From an uncultured bacterium (lineage in GTDB: Bacteria > Verrucomicrobiota > Kiritimatiellia > RFP12 > UBA1067): a DNA stretch of 38,433 nt. This document shows, piece by piece, positions 8,077 through 16,021 of this stretch; position 1 is the first letter of the stretch, and the number at the start of each line of letters is the position of its first letter. The stretch lies in assembly GCA_902799955.1 (NCBI GenBank), contig CADCCQ010000018.1, forward strand, positions 1-38,433, in the 5' to 3' direction. The notes below the pieces were generated by a model. The model was given only the letters and a program-made list of their open reading frames with translations, made no database searches and was not told where the DNA came from. Both the position numbers and the translations under genes were made by a program.

Positions 8077-8829
8077 ATGTCTGAAAGCAATGAAGAAGTT
8101 TATACCATCCCAGACTATATGCGCATGCATCCAAGTATGTGTTATGGGAAACTCGGTGACGGTACTGGGTATTTCGATTGCATCTACTTGATGTTGCAGG
8201 CGATCATAGACAACTCAATTGACGAATTCAAGATGGGGTTTGGGGATCGCATTGATGTGGCTGTTGACTATGGAACAGGTGAGATGCGTGTGCATGATTA
8301 TGGGCGCGGGGCGCTGGTCGAAAAACTGGAGGATTGCTTTATTGCGCATGATGGAGGAGGAATGTGTTCTGCAGATTTCAAGATGGATCATGCGGCTCCT
8401 TGGCCAGGTGCTGTGAAAATTGCTGCGTTGTCAGAAGGGCACCTTGTGCAGTCTGTTTGCACTGGAAAATATGGAATACTTGTTGTTCGCCAAGGGAAGC
8501 CGGCTTCGTATTTCGAGATGGATCATGCGGTTCCTTGGACAGGCGCTTCAAAGGTCTCTGCATTGTCTGCGAGTTTTCTGGTACAGTCGGTCCGCGATGG
8601 AAAATATGGAAGGCTTGTGCTTCGCCACGGGAAGAAGGTTTCGTATGATATGGGGGAATGCGGCGCAGGCGAGAAGAGCGGACTGCTCGTCCGCTGGACT
8701 CCAGACGCAACGGTACTTCCTGCGTTCACCATCGTCGAGGAACACGTCGTCCGCAGAATCAAGGAATGTGCTGCGGCGAATCCCGGGTTGAAGTTCTTCC
8801 TTGACGGGCAGGAAATTTCAGCGGTGTAG
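8077..8829 (+). CDS. GyrB/ParE-like GHKL ATPase-domain protein with internal duplication and no catalytic Glu
   Basis: This 250-residue protein covers only the GHKL ATPase region of type IIA topoisomerases. The N-box reads AIIDNSIDE with N46, the Mg-binding Asn. The catalytic Glu four residues before (E42 in E. coli GyrB, at the same number) is Ala42. The D74-x-G76-x-G78 motif (DYGRG) is kept. The ATP-lid segment that in GyrB reads LNGVGTKAVNALS is replaced by PWPGAVKIAALS. A block of 45 residues (8383-8517) is repeated in tandem at 8518-8652, so ALS...LVQSV..GKYG occurs twice. Transducer, Toprim and DNA-cleavage domains are absent. It probably binds nucleotide without hydrolysing it, or has decayed. 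It starts the second PLD-tail unit and precedes the macro-domain gene. Confidence 0.75.
   Translation: MSESNEEVYTIPDYMRMHPSMCYGKLGDGTGYFDCIYLMLQAIIDNSIDEFKMGFGDRIDVAVDYGTGEMRVHDYGRGALVEKLEDCFIAHDGGGMCSADFKMDHAAPWPGAVKIAALSEGHLVQSVCTGKYGILVVRQGKPASYFEMDHAVPWTGASKVSALSASFLVQSVRDGKYGRLVLRHGKKVSYDMGECGAGEKSGLLVRWTPDATVLPAFTIVEEHVVRRIKECAAANPGLKFFLDGQEISAV
8383..8652 (+). repeat. 135-bp tandem duplication inside the GyrB-like gene
   Basis: Two units of 135 bp (8383-8517 and 8518-8652) both begin with ATGGATCATGCGG and share CCTTGG, GGCGCT/GGTGCT, GCAGTC or CAGTCGGTC and GGAAAATATGGAA blocks. The frame is kept. The copies have diverged considerably, so the duplication is not recent. Confidence 0.85.
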
Positions 8830-8871
8830 CAGGGAATTTGTTTCGAAACCTGTTTGTCGTTGTGGGCGAAG

Positions 8872-9084
8872 ATGAAGTGCTCGCTGAATCTTGATCTGTT
8901 GAAGTTCCATGTGTGCGAGGCCACGCAGGAACTTGATTTGCTGCTGGATTTGATCCAGTATGCCAGGGACGGAACACGGCGGGAGGACGCTGTCCATGGG
9001 GTTGGGAACTGCGATTGCGAATCTCCGGATAATTTTAATATAAGGACGGGGATTTATGATATAATAGTATCAGAACGAAAGTGA
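8872..9084 (+). CDS. Possible small hypothetical protein
   Basis: This open frame of 70 codons begins with [20 protein letters not shown]. It is rich in Leu and acidic residues early on, suggesting one amphipathic helix. It has no good ribosome-binding site, resembles nothing I know, and its last 12 codons run through the promoter of the macro gene. It may be a leftover of a longer gene or not be translated at all. Confidence 0.25.
   Translation: MKCSLNLDLLKFHVCEATQELDLLLDLIQYARDGTRREDAVHGVGNCDCESPDNFNIRTGIYDIIVSERK
9057..9065 (+). promoter_or_regulatory. Extended -10 of the macro-domain gene
   Basis: TGA-TATAAT (TATAAT at 9060-9065). The predicted start of transcription near 9072 is about 21 nt before ATG 9093 and 9 nt before GTG 9081. 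The ribosome-binding site is weak. Confidence 0.6.
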
Positions 9085-9092
9085 ATGACAAA

Positions 9093-9716
9093 ATGATCAA
9101 GATAGTCCAAGGCGACATAACGACACTGGCGGTAGACGCCATCGTCAACGCGGCGAACCAGGTGATGCTGGGCGGCGGTGGAGTTGATGGCGCAATCCAC
9201 CGTGCCGCCGGGCCGGAGCTTTACGAGGCGTGTCTCAAGGTGCCGGAGGTGAGGCCAGGCGTTCGTTGCCCGACCGGCGAGGCGCGCATCACGCCGGGGT
9301 TCAAGCTCCCCGCGAAGTTCGTGATCCACACCGTCGGCCCGGTCTATCGCGACGGCCTTCACGGCGAACCAGAAAAGCTTGCGGCCTGCTACCGCAACTC
9401 GCTCGCCCTCGCGGCGGAGAACGGCTGCAAGTCCATCGCATTCCCCTGCATCTCGACAGGCATCTACGGCTATCCGATTGAAGATGCCGCGAAGATTGCC
9501 GTGCGGGAGGTGAGAGATTATCTCACGCAGAGTTGCAGAGAGGCGGAGGTCGCAGAGTCAGGGCAAAACGGTAGGTGTCTCCCGAGCGGAGCGAGCCGCG
9601 TAAGCAGTGGCTGCAGGGGTGCGCGGACTCCAGCCGCGCCGCAGATGGAAGCCATCTTCTGCTGCTTCTCTGCGCGAGATGCGGCGGTGTATGAGGAAAT
9701 ATTTAATCAGAAATAG
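9093..9716 (+). CDS. Macro-domain ADP-ribose-binding/hydrolase protein with in-frame insertion
   Basis: This 207-residue protein (211 if GTG 9081 is used) has the full macro-domain signature: [33 protein letters not shown] with the catalytic-loop Asn and Gly-rich loop, IHTVGPVY, and ISTGIYGYP. The family binds ADP-ribose and many members remove it from proteins or process O-acetyl-ADP-ribose. After VREVRDYL a foreign stretch of about 37 residues (about 9526-9640) interrupts the fold before the last strand and helix ([20 protein letters not shown]). I prefer ATG 9093 because [10 protein letters not shown] is the usual start. It lies between the GyrB-like ATPase gene and the DUF262 pair, 38 bp upstream of the latter. 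Macro proteins can reverse ADP-ribosylation in toxin or defence systems; that role here is inference. Confidence 0.85.
   Translation: MIKIVQGDITTLAVDAIVNAANQVMLGGGGVDGAIHRAAGPELYEACLKVPEVRPGVRCPTGEARITPGFKLPAKFVIHTVGPVYRDGLHGEPEKLAACYRNSLALAAENGCKSIAFPCISTGIYGYPIEDAAKIAVREVRDYLTQSCREAEVAESGQNGRCLPSGASRVSSGCRGARTPAAPQMEAIFCCFSARDAAVYEEIFNQK
9526..9640 (+). repeat. Palindromic repeat element inserted in frame in the macro gene
   Basis: The insertion opens with a CGCAGAGTTGCAGAG-type stretch, continues with CCGAGCGGAGCGAGC, and closes with the hairpin GCGCGG(9621-9626)/CCGCGC(9634-9639) around a 7-base loop. Its translation (with [18 protein letters not shown]) is unlike macro domains, which pass directly from the preceding helix to the final strand. 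Boundaries are approximate. Confidence 0.6.
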
Positions 9717-9754
9717 GTATCGTGAATTAGTCATCGAAAGAGGGAGCGATTGTT

Positions 9755-11605
9755 ATGTCAATAGATAGAAGTGCGATAAAAGAATGGCTTGGAGTTTGGG
9801 TCTCTAAGCTGTCGGATACGGAGGGGTTTCGGTTGGCGGAAGATACTAACGATTCTGTTTCTCGTAACTATGTTCAGGTTATCCCTTGGCATAAGGGAAA
9901 AGATCCTTACAATGGATGGGTTCACTTTGAAGTCATAAAGCGAAATGAGCAATGGTTCGCCGAATTCCATGTTGAACTTTATAAAAGTCAGGGGCGGAAA
10001 TCATTAGAAGAAAAACTCAATGCCGTTCTTGAAACAGATTCCTTTTTGCGTGGCATATTTTGCGATTCGTACAGCGCAAATCGTTACTGGAGAAGCCGCT
10101 GTCCAATACAAACTCCGGAAGATTTGAATGCAGACTTCGATCTTCTCCGAAAGCTTGTTGGGAAGTCGGGCATCCTAAAGTCAAAGGACGAGAATGAAGG
10201 TTGTGACACACCTGTTGGAATTAAGACTATGTCGCTTGTTGAAGCGCTTGGATTCAACCTGCGAGTGCCTAACTATCAACGTGGATACTGTTGGCGCATG
10301 GAAGATGTCAGGCGAATGATGAATGATATCCACGTATGGCAGAAGAATCATGATTCTGGGAACTATAACATTGGGACCGTCGTTCTAAAAATGGAAAAAA
10401 AGAATTCGCAAGAAGAATGGTATACAATTATTGACGGGCAGCAACGACTAACGACATTTGCCCTGTTCTCGCATTTGCAACAACAGGACTTAAAGCTTGG
10501 TAAGTTTGATCTCGGTGAAAACAATAAGCAAGAGAAATCAATTGGTTATCTTGTTCGTGCAAGGGATGTTCTAAGGTCATTTGCCGATGTAAAACGATAT
10601 GTCGACTTAGAGCGATTGTCGATAAATGTCGTTTGCCTTAGCGCTGACGCCTCAGACGATTTAGCTTATTTGTTTTTCAACCATACAAACTCTCTTGGGA
10701 AAAAACTGACGGACTATGAATTGCTCAAGGGGCATCACCTTAGATTTGTCGATACTACAAGCGAATCAGTGGATTGTAGCATTGCCGCACAGAAGACTGT
10801 CGAGGTATGGAACAGACTGGGACAACCGCTAAAAATCGGCGTGTCCAGTGAAGGCGACAGCAAGATAGTCATTAAGAAAGGGATGGAGGATGTGCTTCAT
10901 AAAACGCTCTTCCGTCTCCGCAAGTGGGAAGCGGGAGATTCGTTTTCTCCATGGGCAGATGACTTGCCTTCTCATGACTTATTTCATCACTTCTCAACCG
11001 ATGATGAACCTATTGAGGGCGTCCTTTCATCTGCACGCACTGTAGATTATGATTCCATCGTGAGAGACGGCCCAGAATTCTTCAATTATGCCGAGACATA
11101 TCGTTGGAAGTTTGCGGCATATCTGCAAACGTCTGCGGTAGGCGTTTTATATGCGAACCTGAGAGGGCATTCCAACGATGTTTTGTTTGACATCATCAAA
11201 GCGTTAGGATTCTTGTTTTACGATAGATTTGGTGAGAAGTACCTGCCTGAGGCTTTATACTGTATTAGTTACCGTGTTTCCGAAATTAGAAACAAGGGGC
11301 GGGTAATGCAGAGATATGTGGGCAACACAGACATTCCAGGTGTTTCCAAATGGGCCATGCCGGGTTTTTTGTCTTCTCAGATTAATCGCGCCAATCATGA
11401 AAGCATATTATTCTCTATGCTCCTTGATCCCGCCAGAGATTATGAGGCGAACAAAGCAACGCCGACGATGTGTGTATATTGGACATCTGTGGTCGAACTG
11501 ATTAAGGAACTGAAAAGAATAATGGAAGTATCCAAAGTGCAGTCTCGCGCCGATGATCACTTGATACAGTTCGGCAATGGCAATCAACAGTCGGAGGCAA
11601 AATAA
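9755..11605 (+). CDS. DUF262 (GmrS-like) protein with extra N-terminal domain
   Basis: This 616-residue protein has a DUF262 core at about residues 155-360. It contains LRVPNYQRGYCWRMEDVRRM, then IIDGQQRLTTF with D227-G-Q-Q-R231, the nucleotide-hydrolysis motif of this ParB/Srx-like fold, and FFNHTNSLGKKLTDYELLKG. The first 150 residues form an unfamiliar domain with a VHFEVIKRNEQWFAEFHVEL strand pair. No DUF1524 HNH motif is seen at the C-terminus, so on its own it resembles the GmrS regulatory half of GmrSD type IV restriction systems. RBS AGAGGGAG precedes the ATG. The next gene starts 1 bp after its stop, so they form one unit. The DNA is much more AT-rich than the core region. A defence function is inferred from the family. 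Confidence 0.85.
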   Translation: MSIDRSAIKEWLGVWVSKLSDTEGFRLAEDTNDSVSRNYVQVIPWHKGKDPYNGWVHFEVIKRNEQWFAEFHVELYKSQGRKSLEEKLNAVLETDSFLRGIFCDSYSANRYWRSRCPIQTPEDLNADFDLLRKLVGKSGILKSKDENEGCDTPVGIKTMSLVEALGFNLRVPNYQRGYCWRMEDVRRMMNDIHVWQKNHDSGNYNIGTVVLKMEKKNSQEEWYTIIDGQQRLTTFALFSHLQQQDLKLGKFDLGENNKQEKSIGYLVRARDVLRSFADVKRYVDLERLSINVVCLSADASDDLAYLFFNHTNSLGKKLTDYELLKGHHLRFVDTTSESVDCSIAAQKTVEVWNRLGQPLKIGVSSEGDSKIVIKKGMEDVLHKTLFRLRKWEAGDSFSPWADDLPSHDLFHHFSTDDEPIEGVLSSARTVDYDSIVRDGPEFFNYAETYRWKFAAYLQTSAVGVLYANLRGHSNDVLFDIIKALGFLFYDRFGEKYLPEALYCISYRVSEIRNKGRVMQRYVGNTDIPGVSKWAMPGFLSSQINRANHESILFSMLLDPARDYEANKATPTMCVYWTSVVELIKELKRIMEVSKVQSRADDHLIQFGNGNQQSEAK

Positions 11606-11606
11606 A

Positions 11607-13532
11607 ATGAATGGCTTTAATCCACCCATCACACCTGCCAAAATCGTTCAAGAAGGTTGGCGGTTCTCAATCCCTATATATCAGCGGTTGTTTGTTTGGG
11701 AAAGCGAGCAAATCGATCGGTTGTTGGAGGACTTATGGAGGGCAAGCACCTCCTCCAGTCCAAGCGGATCATCTGAGCCATATTATATCGGGGTGATTAC
11801 CACAGTTGAACAAGATGATAAAAAAGGCCGGGTGTTCAGCGTGGTTGATGGACAGCAGCGGCTTACATTTTTGCTACTTTTTTTCTGTGATTGCCTTGAT
11901 AGAAACGATGCTGTTGCGACTGCAAGACAATTTGTGTTTGTCAACCAGTCCAATACGTCCAATACGGATCTTCGTATAAGATTCCTTGGCCGTGTTACTG
12001 ACGAGAAAGACATTTTGTGTTATGCGAATCTGGTGAAGAGCTCAGACGATAAATGGGATAATATCAGCAATTATAATTTTAGACAGTTCCATGACCGGAT
12101 GAAGGCATTTATTGAGAAGCACAAGGGAGAATGGGAAAAGAGAAAAGACACATTCGTGCAATATGTGTACAGTATGACATCATTTTTGGCAAACGAATTG
12201 AATGGGTATTCCAACACTGATCTCAATTTGTACTTTGAAAAGATGAATTCAACAGGAAGACAACTTTCACCTCTTGACCAGTTGAAAGGTTCGTTTGCAA
12301 AATACGCTTCTAAGTGGAACGATTGTTTCAATTTTGAAAAGGCCATAAAAGAGATTACAGAGGAGAGGCATAAGGAGAACGTCGGGGTTACCGGTGATAA
12401 CTCTAAAAGCGTACAAATAGACATTCAAGGTATAGTTGGTAGGCCAAGCACAAGCACAGTGCCGGAAGAACCCGCGCCCAATCAAGAATCTGCTTCGTTT
12501 GCTCGCCTCCCGATGCGGCCGGAAGTTTTGGCGCTTCATGCGTTAAGGCTTACTTTGGAAAGTAATGAGAAGTGGAAGGACAAGGCATGTGAGATTGATT
12601 ATTCTCCCCGACATCTTTTAGATTCATTCAAAAAAGTATTTAGAGCGATTGGCAATATTGGGGAAGAATTCGCAAAAGCCTACATGGGTACTTTGGAAAC
12701 TTATCGAGACTGGATTGATGAAAACATCTTTTACTTGCGCGGTGAGATGGAAACAGATGGAGATGAGGAAAATGACTCTTCCGGTTTAAGATATGCGTTT
12801 CGTGAGGTGTCTTCACAACAAACCCAAAAGATGTTGCAACTGCAGTCAATGCTTTATGTTTCATCGGGGGAACGACAAGAGTGGATATTGAATGCCTATA
12901 AAGACCATAAAAGCCAGGGCTTTAATTTGTTTACTACGCTGAGAAGTCATGCATTAGCCAAAGTAAAAGACTTAAAGATAGAAGATTTGTCGTATAGTTC
13001 TGGTATGAATCGTATTGCGTTCTGGATGCTTGACTACTTGCTTTGGGAAGATTACTACGAAAATAATAGTCGTGGTATGCAAGAAAGTGTAACGTCAGCA
13101 TCCGTGTTTAATGGCTTGGCGTTGACAAGTGAAGAGCGTCAGGCCATTAGCAACTACATATTTCGTTCAAATCGATCAATTGAACATTTTCAACCTCAGA
13201 ATGGGGCTAATGGGGAGTGGACCGATGAAAAGAACGGATATCGACTTCTCGATTCCTTCGGAAACTTATGTATGATCTCAAGCGGCTTCAACTCGACTCA
13301 AAGTGATGATTCAACTAACACAAAATGTGGTCGTATCGACGATCAAATCAAGGCACGAAGACTTGAAAGCATCAAGATGCTGATAATGCGCAAACTGGCC
13401 GGCGAAAAGAAGGAATGGACGCCGAAGCAAGCACTTGAACATGGGGGCGTGATGCTGAAAATACTAGGATTTGGCGATGAGTTGATAAAGAACTGGAAAG
13501 CGAAATTAGCACCTGCCGATGTGGAAAGATAG
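11607..13532 (+). CDS. DUF262-DUF1524 (GmrSD-like) restriction nuclease
   Basis: This 641-residue protein begins with a DUF262 domain: FSIPIYQRLFVWESEQIDRL, VVDGQQRLTFL with D81-G-Q-Q-R, and LYFEKMNSTGRQLSPLDQLK. It ends with a DUF1524 His-Me finger-type nuclease: SIEHFQPQN with H527, then DSFGNLCMIS, FNSTQSD and a downstream Lys. GmrSD-family enzymes couple NTP hydrolysis to cleavage of modified phage DNA; related DUF262/DUF1524 proteins include SspE and BrxU. Start 11607 is chosen over ATG 11577 because GGAGG lies just before it and the upstream gene ends at 11605. The arrangement of a DUF262-only gene followed by a complete DUF262-DUF1524 gene suggests a heteromeric complex. All motifs are intact, so it is probably active. 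Confidence 0.88.
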   Translation: MNGFNPPITPAKIVQEGWRFSIPIYQRLFVWESEQIDRLLEDLWRASTSSSPSGSSEPYYIGVITTVEQDDKKGRVFSVVDGQQRLTFLLLFFCDCLDRNDAVATARQFVFVNQSNTSNTDLRIRFLGRVTDEKDILCYANLVKSSDDKWDNISNYNFRQFHDRMKAFIEKHKGEWEKRKDTFVQYVYSMTSFLANELNGYSNTDLNLYFEKMNSTGRQLSPLDQLKGSFAKYASKWNDCFNFEKAIKEITEERHKENVGVTGDNSKSVQIDIQGIVGRPSTSTVPEEPAPNQESASFARLPMRPEVLALHALRLTLESNEKWKDKACEIDYSPRHLLDSFKKVFRAIGNIGEEFAKAYMGTLETYRDWIDENIFYLRGEMETDGDEENDSSGLRYAFREVSSQQTQKMLQLQSMLYVSSGERQEWILNAYKDHKSQGFNLFTTLRSHALAKVKDLKIEDLSYSSGMNRIAFWMLDYLLWEDYYENNSRGMQESVTSASVFNGLALTSEERQAISNYIFRSNRSIEHFQPQNGANGEWTDEKNGYRLLDSFGNLCMISSGFNSTQSDDSTNTKCGRIDDQIKARRLESIKMLIMRKLAGEKKEWTPKQALEHGGVMLKILGFGDELIKNWKAKLAPADVER

Positions 13533-13560
13533 TCCTTCATCGGTTGAATAATTGATTGTC

Positions 13561-14144
13561 ATGACGCACTTTCTCTCCAATCGTGACATCTACACCTCCG
13601 TCGTTTGCGGGATTGTGCCGCAGGCGAGGGAGAGACTGTGGATCGCTACCGCTCGGCACTCGGCTTCGCCTCGGCTATCCCCTCGCTACGCTCGGCCCTC
13701 ACTTCGTTCGGCGGTTACGACATCAAGGATATGTATGTCGACTCGGGCGGTCGGGAGATGGTGCCGTTCTTGGAGGTGCTGGACGGGATGGTGAAGCGCG
13801 GGATCGAGGTGCGGCTCATCCACGCGAAGGACCCTGGACCGAACTGGCGCGACGACTTTGACCGCTATCCGACGCTCTGGACGGCGATGGAGAGGATGCT
13901 CTGCCCGCGTGTGCACTTCAAATGCATCATAGTCGATGGCGTGAAGGCGTACTTCGGTTCGGCGAACCTCACCGGTGCCGGGATGGGCGCGAAGTCTGAG
14001 AGGAAGCGCAACTTCGAGAACGGCGTTCTCACCGACGACCCCGCACTTGTCGCGCCGCTTGTCGAGCAGTTCGATTCCGTATGGCGCGGCGACTTCTGCC
14101 GCGACTGCGGCCGACGCGACTTCTGCGGCGACCCGGTTGTGTAG
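13561..14144 (+). pseudogene. Single-HKD phospholipase-D-like gene, copy B, frameshifted by a 65-bp insertion
   Basis: This is a close copy of the gene at 5095: same start (MT.FLSNRDIYTSVVCGIVPQ), same HKD block and the same Cys-rich end, with numerous silent changes. Between LWIAT and DIKDMYV it carries about 65 extra bases (about 13656-13720). Since 65 is not a multiple of 3, the start and the catalytic part are in different frames. The HKD part remains open from a TTG at 13605, but no good RBS serves it, so I treat the gene as inactivated. It marks the right edge of the accessory island; the core-like glycosidase gene follows. Confidence 0.75.
13656..13720 (+). repeat. 65-bp palindrome-rich insertion in PLD copy B
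   Basis: Compared with copy A the extra DNA contains repeated CTCGGC/CTCGCTACGCTCGG/CTTCGTTCGG units typical of short dispersed palindromic elements in GC-rich genomes. Copy A shows the empty site, so insertion in B, or loss from A, is directly visible. Confidence 0.7.
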
Positions 14145-14200
14145 GTACTGTAGGTACAGGAGAATGGCAACTTTCTACGCTAGCGCAGACGGCGAGATTA

Positions 14201-14209
14201 TGATAGAAT
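14201..14209 (+). promoter_or_regulatory. Extended -10 immediately before the glycosidase gene
   Basis: TGA-TAGAAT (TAGAAT at 14204-14209) ends 9 nt before ATG 14219, so the mRNA would begin about 3 nt before the start codon and be effectively leaderless. Confidence 0.5.
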
Positions 14210-14218
14210 ATTCAGTAT

Positions 14219-15994
14219 ATGAATACATCATTCCATAGTCGTGTCGATAGTGTTGTCCGCGTCGGCTGTCAGCCGGCGGCGTGGCTGCGCGTATGTTTCC
14301 TTGCGGCTGCCTTCCTGTGCGGTGGCGAGGCTGAGGCGGTTCCTTCTACGGTCTGCCAGCGAGCGACGTGCCCCGTGAAGGTGGACGGGGTGCTCGACGA
14401 GGATGTCTGGAGGCTCGCGAAGCCGCTTTCTCCCATGAGGGACCTGGAGGGCGGCAAGAGCGAGTTCGGCGCCGACATCAAGATGGTGTATGACGACAAG
14501 TTCCTCTACATATCGGCGACGCTGCCGGCGAGCACGCTCCGCGCCACGCTCACGAAGCGCGACAGCGTGATTTTCCACGACGACGACTTCGAGGTGTTCA
14601 TCGACCCGAGCGCCACGGGCCGCAACTACCTAGAGCTTGAGATGAACCAGCTGAACACGGTCTGGGACCTCTTCCTCACGGCGCCGTACGGCAGGCCGTT
14701 CAACGAGGCGCTGCACGACTGGGACATCAAGGGCCTTCAAACGGCGGTGACTCTTCAGGGGACGCTGAACGACGGCGAAGGGGACGACACTTCGTGGACG
14801 GTCGAGATCGCCTGGCCGTGGGAGTCGATCACGGGCCATTCCTCCTTGCCGCGCAAAGGCGCGCCGCCTCCGCCCGGAACCGTGATGCGCATGAACTTCT
14901 CCCGTGTCGACCACGTGGACGGAGTGGAGCGCAACACGGTGTGGGCCCCCACCAGGCTCAAGACCATACACGCCCCCGAACACTGGGGGCGGGTGAGGAT
15001 ATCCGCAAATCCCGTCGGGACGCCCGAACGGCCCGACACGACGATCGGGCTTTGGGTGCACGGGAACGACGCCTCCGTAACCGCGCAGACCGTGGCCGCG
15101 TGGGCGGATGCCGGAGTCACGACTTTGATAATCGACGGCTCGGCGGAGGGAATCGCCCGCGTGTCGAAACTCGGGAAGGCCGCTGGAATGCGCACCGTCG
15201 CGTGGTTCTGGGCGCTCAACCGCCCCGGCGACAGCGAGGCGCTTGCCCATCCGCAGTGGTATGCCACGAGCGCACAGGGCAAAAGCTGCCACGACCCGAA
15301 GGACAGGCCATTTGTCTCGTACTACCAGTTTCTGTGCCCGAGCAACCCGGAGGTGATTGAGCATATCAAACGCAAGGCACTGGAGATCGCGTCCATCCCG
15401 GAGGTGGACGCCCTGCAGATGGACTACATCCGAATGCCTGACGTTGAGCTGCCTAAGGCGCTGTGGCCGAAATACGGCCTTGACATGAGCAAGGTCCTCC
15501 CGCAGTTCGACTTCTGCTACTGCGCTGGATGCAAGGCGAAATTCGGACGCGAACCCAAGGCGTCGGACGAAGACTGGAAGGAGTGGCGGCTGGATTGCGT
15601 GGCGCGCGCGGCGAACTCCGTCGCCGCCGCAGTGCGGGCCGCAGGCAAGCCATGCGGCGCGGCGGTGTTCCCAACGCCGCGCATGTCCGCGGACATGGTG
15701 CGCCAGGACTGGAGCCGCTTCAAGCTGGACTTCGCATTCCCGATGGACTACGCCAGCTTCTACGAAGAGGGATGCGACTGGATTGTCTCCTGCATATCCG
15801 AGGCGCGGAAGGCCATCGACGGGAACTTCCCGGTATTCCCGGGGCTGTATCTGCATGACTTCACGCCTGCCGAACTCGAGGCCGCGCTGCCCCGGGTACT
15901 TGCCGCAAATCCAGAGGGGTTCTGCCTGTTCGCCCACGACGGCCTGACTCCAAAGCGCCTTGCGGCCCTGCGCCGAGTCATGCGCGCCAAATAA
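14219..15994 (+). CDS. Secreted CBM9-like / TIM-barrel glycoside-hydrolase-like protein
   Basis: This 591-residue protein has a signal peptide ending near residue 40 (GGEAEA). Residues about 45-265 form a CBM9-like domain (VKVDGVLDEDVW at its start, then DDDFEVFIDP, VEIAWPW and a MRMNFSRVD strand), a fold that binds sugars. Residues about 275-590 look like a TIM barrel related to the GHL10/DUF4015-type hydrolases: GLWVHGNDASVTAQTVAAWADAG, then MDYIRMPDVE near residue 400, FAFPMDYASF, and VFPGLYLHDF. The candidate acidic residues are in MDYIR and FPMDY; the substrate is unknown. A CxxC-like CYCAGC near 432 may bind a metal. It follows the accessory island and its GC content is that of the core region. 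It converges with the NSS transporter gene, 27 bp away. Confidence 0.8.
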   Translation: MNTSFHSRVDSVVRVGCQPAAWLRVCFLAAAFLCGGEAEAVPSTVCQRATCPVKVDGVLDEDVWRLAKPLSPMRDLEGGKSEFGADIKMVYDDKFLYISATLPASTLRATLTKRDSVIFHDDDFEVFIDPSATGRNYLELEMNQLNTVWDLFLTAPYGRPFNEALHDWDIKGLQTAVTLQGTLNDGEGDDTSWTVEIAWPWESITGHSSLPRKGAPPPPGTVMRMNFSRVDHVDGVERNTVWAPTRLKTIHAPEHWGRVRISANPVGTPERPDTTIGLWVHGNDASVTAQTVAAWADAGVTTLIIDGSAEGIARVSKLGKAAGMRTVAWFWALNRPGDSEALAHPQWYATSAQGKSCHDPKDRPFVSYYQFLCPSNPEVIEHIKRKALEIASIPEVDALQMDYIRMPDVELPKALWPKYGLDMSKVLPQFDFCYCAGCKAKFGREPKASDEDWKEWRLDCVARAANSVAAAVRAAGKPCGAAVFPTPRMSADMVRQDWSRFKLDFAFPMDYASFYEEGCDWIVSCISEARKAIDGNFPVFPGLYLHDFTPAELEAALPRVLAANPEGFCLFAHDGLTPKRLAALRRVMRAK

Positions 15995-16021
15995 CCCGCC
16001 TTGTCCTATGCGCGGCGTCCT

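Noticed and set aside
13605..14144. PLD copy B as a functional gene starting at TTG 13605
   Set aside because: The alternative frame replaces the conserved N-terminus with translated insertion sequence and has no ribosome-binding site, so a frameshifted pseudogene is the simpler reading.
14630..15937. Long minus-strand open frame opposite the glycosidase gene
   Set aside because: It is a shadow caused by high GC content. The plus-strand frame has a signal peptide and recognisable domains; the minus frame has Arg/His-rich composition without motifs.
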